Source: Verrucomicrobium sp. BvORR106 | Lineage (GTDB): Bacteria; Verrucomicrobiota; Verrucomicrobiia; Verrucomicrobiales; Verrucomicrobiaceae | Length of the DNA: 64,000 nt | Reading direction: 5' to 3' | Assembly (NCBI RefSeq): GCF_000739655.1 | Contig: NZ_BATR01000162.1 | Span: 1 to 64,000, forward strand | Part shown: one piece after another, positions 45,313 to 57,200 of the stretch | Layout of the letters: each line of letters starts with the position of its first letter | Numbering within the stretch: position 1 is the first letter of the stretch | Program-made: the position numbers and the translations under genes | The notes under the pieces: model-generated | What the model was told of the DNA's origin: nothing | The model's database searches: none | Seen by the model: the letters and a program-made list of their open reading frames with translations, nothing else

Positions 45313-46386
45313 ATGGGCCTGATGGATTATTTCAAAGGACAGTTTCTCGAAATCATCGAGTGGACTGATGACTCTCGCGACACGCTTTCCTACCGCTTCG
45401 TGGACGAAGACAAGGAGATCAAGAACGGCGCCCAGCTCATCGTGCGGGAATCGCAAGTGGCCCAGTTCGTGTATCTCGGCCAGTTCGGCGACACCTTCGG
45501 TCCCGGCAAGCACACCCTGGTCACGGACAACATCCCGATCCTCAGCACCCTCAAGGGTTGGAAGTACGGCTTCAATTCCCCGTTCAAGGCGGACGTGTAC
45601 TACGTCACCACCCGCCTCTTCACGGGCAACAAGTGGGGCACCAGCAACCCCATCATGATGCGCGACCAGGACTTCGGCATCGTGCGGGCCCGCGCCTTTG
45701 GCACCTTTGACTTCCGCATCGTCGATCCCAAGCTTTTCCTCAAGGAAGTAGCCGGTTCCGACCATCACTTCCGCCTGGACGAGTTCGCCGACACCATGCG
45801 CTCCCGCATTGTCAGCGTGTTCAGCGACGCCATCGCCTCCGCCAAGATCCCGGTGCTGGACCTCGCCACCCGCTACACGGATCTGGGGGATGCCCTGCTG
45901 CCGCTCATCAACCCCACCCTGCAGGCCAAGTACGGCATCGAGTTCCCCAGCTTCATCCTGGAGAACGTGAGCGTGCCGCCGGAAGTGGAAGCCGCCATCG
46001 ACAAGCGCAGCAGCATGAGCGCGATCGGCAACCTCAACGACTACGTGAAGTTCCAGATGGCCGAAGGCATGGCCAAGGGCGGCGGCGCTGGCGCCCCGGC
46101 CGAGATGGCCATGGGCTTTGCCATGGCGCAGGAGATGATGAAGAACACCAACCTCTCTCAAGGAGGAGGAGGCGCTCCGCCCCCACTTCCGGGTGGTGCT
46201 CCCGCAGCCGCAGCGGCTCCAGCGCTGAATGTGGACGTGCTCACGCCAGCTCAGGTCGCCCAGGTTCTAGGTGTTACAGAGGCAGACGTCATCTCCAGCA
46301 TCGACTCCGGTGACCTCAAGGGCAAAAAGATTGGCAGCGCCTACCGTATCACCCGCGCCGCGCTGGACGACTTCCTGAAACACTAG
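45313..46386 (+). CDS. SPFH-domain protein (YdjI-like) with C-terminal HTH
   Basis: 357 aa. Residues about 10-230 match the 'SPFH / virion core' group related to B. subtilis YdjI: QFLEIIEWTDDSRDTLSYRF, GQLIV-type AQLIVRESQVAQFVYLGQ, then ITDNIPI-type and FGTFDFRIVDPKLFLKEVAG. A Gly/Ala/Pro-rich flexible linker (about 250-300) leads to a C-terminal ~50-residue excisionase/MerR-like helix-turn-helix (TPAQVAQVLGVTEADVISSI, then KKIGSAYRITRAALDDFLKH). SPFH proteins assemble at membranes; the HTH here may bind DNA or a protein. The next gene encodes a zinc-ribbon membrane protein, the same pairing as in ydjI neighbourhoods. Confidence 0.83.
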   Translation: MGLMDYFKGQFLEIIEWTDDSRDTLSYRFVDEDKEIKNGAQLIVRESQVAQFVYLGQFGDTFGPGKHTLVTDNIPILSTLKGWKYGFNSPFKADVYYVTTRLFTGNKWGTSNPIMMRDQDFGIVRARAFGTFDFRIVDPKLFLKEVAGSDHHFRLDEFADTMRSRIVSVFSDAIASAKIPVLDLATRYTDLGDALLPLINPTLQAKYGIEFPSFILENVSVPPEVEAAIDKRSSMSAIGNLNDYVKFQMAEGMAKGGGAGAPAEMAMGFAMAQEMMKNTNLSQGGGGAPPPLPGGAPAAAAAPALNVDVLTPAQVAQVLGVTEADVISSIDSGDLKGKKIGSAYRITRAALDDFLKH

Positions 46387-46426
46387 GCTTCCTAAGGACA
46401 GTGCGCCTGGCTCTGCCCCGCTCTTT

Positions 46427-46469
46427 GGACCGCCACCTGTGCCTGAACGCACAGACTGGCGGTCCTTTT
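46427..46469 (+). terminator. Rho-independent terminator or attenuator between the SPFH and zinc-ribbon genes
   Basis: A long stem pairs GGACCGCCA with TGGCGGTCC, with an inner stem CTGTGC/GCACAG, followed by TTTT. It lies 40 bases after the SPFH stop, so read-through would be needed to express the downstream gene from the same transcript. Confidence 0.85.
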
Positions 46470-46503
46470 GCTGCCCGCGAGCCACGCCACGCCCCTGACT
46501 CCC

Positions 46504-47580
46504 ATGTCTTCTGATCTTACCGCCATCAACAAGTTCTCCTGTCCGGCCTGCGGTGCTGAGGCAGTGTGGAACCCTGGCAAAAAGGCGCTCATCTGCCCGT
46601 ACTGTGGCACCGAATCCCCGGCCGAAATCAAGGCCGATGGCAGCCTCGTCGCTGAGAGCGATCTCATCGAGGGACTGCGCAATCTCTCAGACGATGATCG
46701 CGGCTGGGCCGCCGAGCGCAAAACCGTCCGCTGCCAGAGCTGCAATGCCATCTCCGTCTTCGATGAAAAGCGCGTCGCCCAGCGTTGCGATTTCTGCGGA
46801 TCCCCGTCGCTCATGGCGGTGGATGATATCAAGGCACCCATCCGCCCCTCTGGACTGCTCCCCTTCAATCTCGCCGAGTCAGCCGTGCGGGAGCAGATCC
46901 GCCAGTGGTATGGCAGCCACTGGTTTGCCCCGAACAATCTGAAGGGCAAGGCCCTCACGGATACGGTTCATGGAGTTTACCTCCCTTATTGGACCTTTGA
47001 CGCCCAGGTGGCCGCCCAGTGGGAGGCGGAGGCCGGCTACTACTACTATGTGCGCAACTCCAAGGGCGAATCCGAACGCCGTGTCCGCTGGGAGCATGCC
47101 AGTGGCGCACTGGAGCACTTCTTTGATGATACCCTCGTACCCGCATCGCGCGGCGTGCATGAGAAACTCCTGGGTCAGCTCGAACCCTTCCCCACCACCA
47201 CCGACATCAAGCCCTATGATCCAGGCTATCTCTCAGGCTGGGTGGTGGAACAGTACCAGATTGACCTCATCGGTGCCGCCCAGGCTTCGCGGTCCCGCAT
47301 GGACTCCGCCGTCCGCGGCATCTGTGCCTCCCAGGTTCCCGGGGACACCCAGCGCAACCTCCAGGTTCAAGCCGATTACTCAGCCCAGACCTTCAAGCAC
47401 ATCCTGCTGCCCGTCTGGCTGCTGGTTTACACCTATGGGGCCAAGAGTTACCAGGTCACCGTAAACGGCTCCACTGGCAAGATTGCCGGGGAATACCCCA
47501 TCAGCTGGATCAAGGTCGCTCTCGTCACCCTGCTGGGCCTGATCATCGTGGCCATCATGATCTACTTTAACGGTAAATAA
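46504..47580 (+). CDS. Zinc-ribbon membrane-associated protein (YdjG/YdjH-like)
   Basis: 358 aa from the ATG at 46504. Two zinc ribbons lie at the N-terminus: CPACGAEAVW with CPYCGTES (about 12-35), and CQSCNAISVF with CDFCGSPSL (about 75-100). The central part contains GVYLPYWTFDAQVAAQWEAE, typical of the large family annotated as 'TFIIB-type zinc ribbon' or, wrongly, 'primosomal protein N'. Near the C-terminus one or two TM segments follow (ILLPVWLLVYTYG and ALVTLLGLIIVAIMIYF). It likely works with the SPFH protein at the membrane; the function is unknown. Confidence 0.82.
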   Translation: MSSDLTAINKFSCPACGAEAVWNPGKKALICPYCGTESPAEIKADGSLVAESDLIEGLRNLSDDDRGWAAERKTVRCQSCNAISVFDEKRVAQRCDFCGSPSLMAVDDIKAPIRPSGLLPFNLAESAVREQIRQWYGSHWFAPNNLKGKALTDTVHGVYLPYWTFDAQVAAQWEAEAGYYYYVRNSKGESERRVRWEHASGALEHFFDDTLVPASRGVHEKLLGQLEPFPTTTDIKPYDPGYLSGWVVEQYQIDLIGAAQASRSRMDSAVRGICASQVPGDTQRNLQVQADYSAQTFKHILLPVWLLVYTYGAKSYQVTVNGSTGKIAGEYPISWIKVALVTLLGLIIVAIMIYFNGK

Positions 47581-47600
47581 CCCGGCATAGCCGGTACAGA

Positions 47601-47646
47601 CAGGGGCGGTCAGCGCGTTGTTGCGCAGGCTGCCCCTGCTTGTTTT
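47601..47646 (+). terminator. Rho-independent terminator after the zinc-ribbon gene
   Basis: CAGGGGCGGTCAGCGC pairs with GCGCAGGCTGCCCCTG, with wobble pairs and one mismatch, and TTGTTTT follows. It lies about 20 bases past the stop. Confidence 0.8.
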
Positions 47647-47751
47647 AGCCCAGGGAAAGCCAAGCGCATTTCGGATTTCGCTACCTGAATAGGCATCCAT
47701 GTCTCGATCCTGCATCTCGCGGCAAGGATGACGCCAAGGAGAGGGAGCATC

Positions 47752-47836
47752 CCCGCAACGCTTTCAGCGTTGAACAGAACCTCGGCTCGCTTAGGGCTCC
47801 TTCAACATTGGGCTGTGCTACAAATCCCCTTCGAGG
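47752..47836 (-). repeat. Hairpin-cluster repeat (family D), copy 2
   Basis: Contains the perfect palindrome CAACGCTTTCAGCGTTG (47756-47772). On the minus strand it reads TTGTAGCACAGCCCAATG, resembling the ACAGCCC-centred cluster at 34208-34312. No gene is seen between 47647 and 48294. Confidence 0.48.
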
Positions 47837-47984
47837 ACTGATCTCGACCTGAGCAGAGTCGATTCCAGGGTGCCCACCCCAGAACACCCGCGTTTGGTTG
47901 ACTCACCTCAGGCGGACAGAAGGCCCGCTCCCATCGAGCTTGGCCACACTGTTTGTTCGATCCTCATCAAACGAGCATTTACGA

Positions 47985-48130
47985 CGTATCGAGAAATTAT
48001 GGCAGCTAAACACAGCCACTTTTCTTAGAAATATTTATTCTCGGATCGAAAGTTTTCTTCTTCTAGAACCGGAGCTTTTTGGTATTTCTGGATTCATTCA
48101 TTTCGAGAAAATTCCGTCCAGTTATCACAT
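47985..48130 (+). promoter_or_regulatory. AT-rich leader upstream of the giant PEP-CTERM gene
   Basis: A stretch rich in A and T (for example TTTCTTAGAAATATTTATTC and GAAAGTTTTCTTCTTCTAGAA) stands out from the GC-rich surroundings. It lies about 165-310 bases upstream of the start at 48295. It contains palindromic TTCTAGAA-type elements. It probably holds the promoter and a long 5' leader. No Shine-Dalgarno tract is seen before the ATG. Confidence 0.45.
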
Positions 48131-48294
48131 CGTCGTTACCCGCGCTTCACATTGCGGCTACAAACGCGTGCCCAAACCGTCTCTGCGCAGCCGGCCGGGC
48201 GATGCGGCGGTGGCCCGTGTCTTTTCTCCCAGGGGTGCCTCTATCATCCCTACTTCTCTTTTCTGACCTCAAAAACTTCGCCTTCGCGACTGCC

Positions 48295-51200
48295 ATGAAC
48301 TCCTCCCGACGCCCTGCTTTCCGAATCCTTCAGGCCCCATTGATTGCGGCCATCGCAGCAGCCTGGGGAGGGTTGTTCGCGCCCGGGATCACCGCTGCGG
48401 ACGGGACCTGGGTGGCCACCAGTGGCGGGACCTACTACTGGCTGGACACCAATGCGGGCAATGCCAACACCCCCTTCGTGCCACCGTGGGGCGTCATCGG
48501 TGCAGGCACCTCAGAAGATCCGTTCATCCTGGGCCCCATCCCCAATCAAGTGGGGGACGTCGCCAATCTCAATAACAACATTGCCGGAAGCCAAACCATC
48601 ATCCTCAGTGTGCCCATCACCTTGGGCACTCTGAACATCGGAGACGCCGATTCCAGCCACGCCTACACCATCGCTCCTGGCACAGCAGGCAAGTTCCTAT
48701 TGGACGTCACCAGTGGCAACGCTGCCATCAACAAGACCGGCACCGCCACGGATGTGATTTCGGCCGCCGTCGAGCTGCAAGATCCCACCATCGTAAATGT
48801 GGCCACGGGAGGGCAGCTCAATCTGACCGGAACCGTTTCGGGGGCCACCACGTTGAGCAAAGAAGGCAAAGGCACGCTGCTCTTGGGTGGAGCCAACACC
48901 TACAACGGAGGCACCACCCTGGTTGACGGCACGGTCACGGTCGCCTCCAGCACCGTCGGCGGCCTTGCCGGGTCATCCATCAGCTCCGGTCCCCTGGGCA
49001 CCGGTACCGTCACCATCGCTTCTGGAGGCACGGCGACATTGAGATCTGACTCGGGCTCCCTCCGCACCCTGGCCAATGCACTGATCGCCAACGCCGACTT
49101 CAACCTTGGAGCACTGGGCTCAGGCTCTCTCATGCTGGGTGGTACCGTCAATCTTGGTGCCGGATCGCCCCGCACCATCACGGTCACAGGCAATCAGTTC
49201 ATCACCGGAGCCGTATCCGGTGGCAGCCTGAGCGTGGCAGGGACCGGCACGCTCCACCTGCGGGGCGCAAACACGCAATCCACACTCACGCTCGGGACTG
49301 GGAGCACGGTGGTCGTTGGCACCACCACCGCCTTGGGAGCCGGTCAGGTCACCGTCAATGGGGCCACGATCGCCTCCGACACGGCCCGCACCCTGACCAA
49401 CGCATGGTTGCTCAATGGAGATCTGACCCTCGGAGGCAACCCTCTCAACGCGGGAAGCTACGACGGCCTGCTGACCCTGAGTGGCACCATCAACCTCAAT
49501 GGCACCCGTACCATCACCACCAACACCTCTGGTGTTCCCACGACCATCACCACGGTGGCAGACACATTGAGCGGCGTCATCTCCGGTGGGGCATTGATCA
49601 AGGCGGGAAATGGTCGTCTGGTACTTTCCGCTACCAACACCACCATTACCGGCATCACCATCAACCAGGGCGTGCTGGCGTTTGGGGCACCTGCCAACCT
49701 TGGCAACAACCCTGGCACCGTGGCGGCTGGCGCAGGATTCATCACCCTCAACGGTGGCACGCTCGCCTACACGGGGACCAACCAGCAGAATGCACAGACT
49801 AACATGGGAGTCGCCATCACTGCGGCCTCCACTATCCAGGTCAACGATGCTGGCGGCACTTTTGTGCTCTTCAACAACACCGCGGCAACCATCACCGGCA
49901 CAGGCAACCTCAACAAGACCGGACTGGGTGCACTCCACATCGTTGGCAGCGCCAACAGTTCCTGGTCAGGCACGCTGAACATTGTGGGCGGTTCCGTCAT
50001 CGCCGGCTCTTCAGGTGCCGCCAGTACAGGCAGTCTCCTGGCCGCCGTGACCGCCATCAACGTCCAGTCGGGCGGCACTTTTCGCATCCTCAACGGTACC
50101 GCCGCAGGGGGCATCAGCACCGATCGCGTCAACAATGCCGCGGGCATCACCCTGAACGGCGGCACACTGTTCTTCGACACCACCCCGACTGCCGGCTTCG
50201 ACTATGAGGAAACGCTTGGTGCCATCACGCTCAACCGGGGCAACAACACCATCACCTCAGACGGAGCCAGCGCCACCGTCGGGGACACCTCCATCCTCAC
50301 GATCACGAACCTGGTGCGCACGGCTGGCACGAATCGCGGTGTGGTGAACTTCAACTCCGCCGACGCAGGACTCCTCGGAACCAGCGATCGCAATCGCATC
50401 ATTCTCACCAATCTCAATGGCTCCGCCCCTGCGGCTGGCTTCATCGGAGGCTGGGCCACGGTGGGCACGGCGGCTTCCGGTACGGCCGCCGAGTGGGCGA
50501 AGTACGACGCCACCAACGGTGTGACCGCCTTCGCCGCCACCGACTACAATGCAGGCGGAGCCTTTCTCGAAAGCAGCATGACGGTCGCCACCTACCATGC
50601 CAAAATCGCCGCTGCCACCGCCGCCACCACCACCTTCGGAGGAGCACGAACCGCCGGTTCCCTGAATATCTCGTCCACTGCGGCCGCTGGGAACCAGACC
50701 ATTGCCCAGGCCGGGTTCAGCTACACGATCGACAGCGGCGGCATTCTGGTCAGCGGCACAGCCACCACCACGGCTCACAGCATCTCAGGCGGCAGTCTGC
50801 TGGTCGGCAGTGGCAATGAGCTCCTCATTCACCTCATCGGCTCGAACGCTCTCGGCATTGGCTCCTCGATCAATGGCAGCATTGCCGTCATCAAGAGCGG
50901 CGCCGGTGTCCTCACGCTCACCGGCTCCAACGGATTCACCGGTGGCCTGTTTCTTCATCAGGGTACCATCCGCCTTGTAAACTCCGTTTCCGGCAGCAGC
51001 AGTGCCCTGCCTACGGCCAACGCCATCACCGTGGTGAACGGCATCCTCGCCGGGAACAGCAGCAACCCGCTGGTCCTGGGCAACAGCATCACCATTCACG
51101 ACAGCCTCACTCTCGGTGATGCGACGGGCACGGGGCGGAACATCCTTACCGGTGCCGTCAACCTGGCCGCCCCTACGGAAGGCATTGCCTCCATCATCGC

Positions 51201-54200
51201 TCACACCAACACCACCACCACGATCACCGGCAACATCTCGGGCGGCAGCCTCCGCATCGCCCAGGTCGGTGCCACCGGCAGCGTGGAGCTTGCAGGAAAC
51301 AACACTTTCGCCTCCACTGACCGCATTCAGGTGGACTCCGGACTGCTGGGAGTGGGATCCTCGACCGCACTTGGCTCCGCCAAGATCGTCCTGAACGGAG
51401 GCGGCATCTTCAACGCTCTTGGCTACCGCGGCAAGGTCCTCAATGACGTCCTCATCACCGCCAGTTCCACCATCGGCAGTGCCGCCTATCTGGAAAAGAC
51501 AGACCTCGCCGGCACGGTGGACCTCTCCGGCACCTCCCGCCAGCTCACCGTCAACGGCATCCATCAGGAAATAAGCGGCCGCATCACCAACGGTGGCTTT
51601 GTGAAGGAAGGCAACGGAGTCCTGATCATCTCCGGGTCCTTGAACGATTATCTCGGCGGCACCACCCTCAATGACGGGGTCACCTGGCTCCGGGGCAATG
51701 CCACCCTTGGCGCCAACGTTGCGGGAAACAACATCGACCTGTCCGTGACGGCCAATCGCGATGCGGTGCTGCGGCTCGACGGACCGCAGAACATTGGCAG
51801 CAATCAGATCCTCTCCCTGGCCAGCCAGACCGCTACCGGCATGCCTACCCTGGTCCTGGGCACGGGGTTCTCAGGCACCACCGCCGCCGTCCCCCTGATT
51901 GACTTCAACACCACCGGCACGGGTATTCTCAATGTCCGCCTCAGCAACAATACCAACGACAAGGCGATGCTGGTGCTGGACGGCTGGGCGCTAAAGCATG
52001 ACCTCATCGCCGAGACCAACGCTGCGGCCCCCAATGCCCAGATTTGGATCGGCACAACAGGGGCCAACGGCTCCATCGCCACCGCCATCTCCGCCGGGCA
52101 AGGGAGCCTCTACCGCTTTGGCGGAGGCAGTGAGTCCAGCGTCGCCAGCAACAACGCTGCCGGGGTGCTCACTCTGGAGGCGAACGTCCTCGGCACCGCC
52201 ACGGGCATGATCATTGGCGCCCCCAACGCCACCGGTCTGTCCAACATCTCAGCCACCAGCCACGCCGTCTTTCTCAAGGGTGACCAGAGCAACTTCGCGG
52301 GATCCGTCACGTTTGGCAACGGGGGCACCGCCGTCGTCGCCAGCGGGCTGGCGATGGGCACCGGATCTGTGGTGAACCTGGACATGGGCGCTGTCGCCAA
52401 CGGTCTGGTTGCCTTCCGCAACAGCGGCTACAGCGGCTACACCAACGTCAACAACAGCTACAGTGGCAAGAACCTCAATGTCATCAGCGACTCCCGCATC
52501 CGGGTGGACGCCGATGGCGGCGGCCGCTCCTATGCCGTCCAGTTTGGCACCCTTGGCATCGGTGTCGTAGGAGGCGCCACCCGCACCTTTGAAGTGCAGG
52601 ACGCCTCAGCCAACGGCGAAATCCAGTTCAACACCGTCACCGCAAACTACAGCGGCTCAGGGACGGCCACCCTGGCCATCAACATCGGAGGCGGTTTCAC
52701 TCGCTTCGAGAACGGCATCGCCCAGTCAGGGGCTGGCACAATTAATCTCACCAAGAGCAACAGCACCGGCACTTTGATTATCGACGGCACCTCGGCCCTC
52801 ACTGGCATCACCACCATCCAGAGAGGCACCGTCATTCTCACCGGGACACAAGGCCTCTCCTCGGGAGGCCTGGTGCTGGGCAACGGAAGCGCCACCGCCA
52901 CGGAAGTCGCCGCCCTTCACCTTCGCAACGACGCCCTGAACTCATCTTACAATTTCGGGGCCATCTCCTTCACCAGCGGCACCGCCGGCCAGCAGACTCT
53001 CCTGACCGGGGCCATCACGAACACTGGCCTTACCGGAGGCACCCAGACCCTTGACGGCGCCGTCACCGTCAGCGGCCCCCGCACTCTCGGCGTCCAGGCA
53101 CTGCAGGGCCGCACGCTCAAGTCAACCGGCGCCTACTCCATCACCGGTGCCGCCGCGGAAACGTTCACCATCAACGTGGACCAGGGCAAATTCGAAATCA
53201 GCGGCAGCATCGACAGCACCACGGTGACCACCGCCATTACAAAAGGGGGGCGAGGCATCCTCACCTTGAGCGGAAGCAACAGCTTCAGTTCTGCCACCAC
53301 ATCCGTCTCCATCAGCAGCGGCACGCTGGTCCTCGCCCACGATCTCGCCCTCGGTGCCGCAGCCAAGACCGTCTCCTCCACCGGCGGCAGCTCGCACAAC
53401 GTGTACGCCTCCGGCACTCGTACGATCGCCAACAACATCGTGTCCAACTCCACGGTCACCCGCATCTTCGGCGGCATGGACAGCGGCTCCAAAACCTTCT
53501 CCGGCACCTTCAGCAACTCCGGAGCGGGCGGCTCTATCGGATTTCATGCGGCAACTGGCGGGGATACGACTTTTTCGGGCATTATTTCCTCCAGCTCCAC
53601 CACCGCCGTGAGCTACTTCAAGTACGGCCAGGGCCGGGTCATCCTCTCTGGAGCCAACACCTTTGGCAACGCCTCCTCCGGCACGGACCTCACGGTGGCC
53701 CGTGGCACGCTCGAAGGCATTGCCCAGGCGGCGGCCTCCCCCTTTGGCGCGGCGACCAATGACCTCATCATTGCCGGCGGCACCCTTCAGCTCACCGGCA
53801 TCGGTGTCACCACCAACACCTCGCTGGCCACGCTCACGGTTGGCGGCACGAACCTTGGTGGCTACCTTCACCTCCGCGATCTCGCCTCCGGGGACAGCAT
53901 CAACACCCAGCTGACCATCACGGCGGGCTCCGGGCAGCTCACCCGCACTGGACGCGGGGCTCTGGTCATCATTCCTCAGTTCGGCAATCTCGGCACCGAG
54001 GAACGCCTCACCTTCTCCACCGCCCCGGCCACGATCAACGGCATCCTTTCCCCCTGGCTGCTCACCCAGACCAGCGCCGCTGTCACGGATGGCAACTTTG
54101 TCAACATGAGCGGCACCAATGTCATCGCCAAGACCTACACACCCGGCACCACTCAGGGGGATCTCAATCTGATCGCCACGACGGCTGTTTCTGTCTTCGA

Positions 54201-57200
54201 CAACGACGTCGCCACCACCCTCACTGCGAACAAGAGCGTCTTCGCCCTGCGCACGAACAACAGCATCAATCTTGGGAACTTTGACCTGAGCCTCGGCGAT
54301 GTTGGCAACACGAACCCCGCTACCAACAACCCGGTGGCCGGCTTGATCCTCAACAATGGTGCGGGCATCTCCAACGGACGGATCCTCACCAATGCCTCTG
54401 AGACCGTGCTGTACGTGGGCGGCGGCAGCACCTCCACCATCAGTGCCTCCATCCGGGGTTCATCCCTCACATCCTCCATCTCCACTCTTTCCACCAATGT
54501 CCTCTCCAAGACCGGCGAGGGCACGCTGATCCTCAGCAGCACGGGCAACACCTACACCGGAGCCACCAACGTGATCGGGGGCACCCTCCGCGCCGGGGCC
54601 ACCAATGCCCTGGGTCGCCGCACCACCAACGGCCTCACCATCGCCTCCGGCCTGACCATTGCCGCCGGTGCGACCTTCGACATGGGCACCCTCGGCTTCG
54701 ACCAGCGCATCGGCAGCCTAGCAGGCCAGGGCACCCTCCAGCTGGGGAACAGACAGTTGATCGTGGGCGATGACAGCACCAGCACCGTCTTCGCCGGCCA
54801 GATCACCGGCACCGGCACCATCATCAAAACGGGAACAGGCGCCCTCGACTTCCAAAACGTGGACGCAGCCAACCCCAACAGCTTTGGCAACCTCTATGTG
54901 GACCAGGGCATCGCCCGCTTTGTTATTTCCGAAGGAGCCCCCCTCCCCTATGTCGTCAATGACCAGTTCCTCGCCACCACCACCAGCTCCATCCCCTCCG
55001 GTACGCTGGTCACGTTGCGCGGGGGTGAACTCCGCTTCTTCATCGCCGAAGACTTTGGCACGGGCATTTTCAACTCCCTCAACACTGGTGTGAATGTCAA
55101 CGTCCTCTATGGCGGCACGATCAACTCCGCCAGCGGCTACGCCGTGGGAGCCTTCACCGAGAACAAGTTCATCAACATCAACAACCTCACGGTCAACGAG
55201 ACCACGGTCACCTTCTCCAATGCCAACACGGTCGGCGTCAATGTGGCAGGCACCACCACCATGACCAACAACGCGAGGCTGGCCATTTCCAACGACACCA
55301 CCTTCAGCGGACAGATCACTGGATCAGGCAACAAAGGCTACACCCTCAACAAGACCGAGGCCGGGAACCTGGCCATTGCCAACTCAACCAACGACTACGC
55401 GGGCGGCACCGTCGTCACCGGCGGCCGCCTTCTCTTTGGCTCCCGCAACCTAGCATACGACTACGTCCACAACGTCAACACCTTCACCTACAACAGCACG
55501 GCCAAAGCGGGCACTGGTGACATCTGGATCAACCCCAACTCCCAGATCCGCCTTAGCGAGACCAACCTCCATGCCAACCAGTTGCTCTACATCCGCAGCG
55601 CCGGTGCTCCAGGAGTGGCCAACGCCAACCAGAGCCGTCTGGAGATGATCAACGACGCGAGCCTGGCCAACTACCACCTGCGCAGCACCACGAGCGGCGC
55701 CCTCACCCTCATGACGGGAAGCCAGAGCAGCCAGAACGGCGTCCATCCCGGGCGCTACACCCAGGTCATCGATCTGGCGATGGTGGGCAACGGCATGTGG
55801 GGTCTCGCCGCCGAAGACTTCGACGTGACCTACGACGCGGCCACCCTGGGTGCCGGGGCGGGCAATACCTACCGCTTCTTTGGCGGGGCTCAGCAGCTCA
55901 ACTTCAGCCGCGCCAATGTCCTCACCGGCACCGCCCGCGTCGAGGTCGGCATGTCCATGGGCACCCTTGGCGCCGCTCCCGGCAGCTCCGCAGCCATTGT
56001 CATGATCAACGCGGACCAGAACTACACCGGTGAGACCGTTGTTCACTCGAACCGCACCACCGGTGGCATCGCCAACGTGCTCCGGGTGCTGGCCGATCTT
56101 TCCCCCTCCACCAGCATCGAAAACTACGCGCGCGTCGAGCTCAATGGCTCCGGCCGTCTCACCGATGACAGCGGTCAGCAGGTCATCGACTACATCGCCC
56201 GCGGTGGCTCCAGCCTGCGACTCGACTATGACGCCGGCTTTGCCCCCTTCGTCAGCTCCCAGTCAAACTACCTCTCTGACACCAGCGTCGGCACCGGCAT
56301 CAATGCAGGCCCTCTCACCAACAAGTGGCAGGATGACCTCGCCATGACCCTCGTGGGTTCCCAACTCAACATCGTCAACGCCAACTCCCGGGACACCACA
56401 GAAATCATCGGGGGCCTCAACGTCTTTGGAGGCGGTGAAATCTACCTGGAGAGTCGCACGGCCGGGGCCACCAACCTTCTCATCAACGGCGCCATCAGCA
56501 TGAATGCAGGCTCGGTGCTCACCTTCCGCGCCCTCACCAACACCGTGCTCAATCCCGCTGGCGCCTCGAACCGCAAGGTGCTGATGGGGAACCCGGCCGA
56601 CATCCCGGCCTTCATCACGGTGAACGCCGTGACCCAGGCCATGATTTCACCCCGGTTTGTCACCGCTACCAGCAGCGCAGACATCCCCTACACCTTCACG
56701 ACCTATGACTCCGTGCTGGGGTTCAGCGCGGCAACCTTCAATGTCACCAGTGCCGGCACCGATCTCAGCACGGGTGCCAACGACGGCACGGCCATCGTCG
56801 ATGTCACCGCGGTGGCCACCCCATCGGCACCGGCGGACATTCTCGCCCTCCGCGCCCGCCAGAACATCAACGCGGGCAGTGCCATCACCATCCGCAGCGG
56901 TGGTCTCATCCTCTTCCCCGGAACGGCCGACACTGGCATCACCATCGGCACCAATCTCAACTTCGCCAACGGCAGCGCCGTGGACGCCTACATCTGGACC
57001 AGCCGCAACACCAGCCTGCAAACCCATACGATTTCAGGAAACATCACGGCCGCCGGCCTCATCGTTTCCGGAGTGAGCCAGCTCAACCTCAGCGGAAACA
57101 ACACCTTTAGTGGAAATGCCACCCTCAACGGTGGCATCCTCCAGTTCAACAGCGTGGCCTCCGCCAATGGGCTCGGCTCCATCACTCTCCACAGCGATTA

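Noticed and set aside
45313-46386. Reading the 'virion core' similarity as prophage
   Set aside because: The family is a cellular SPFH group. No capsid, terminase, integrase or other phage gene is nearby.
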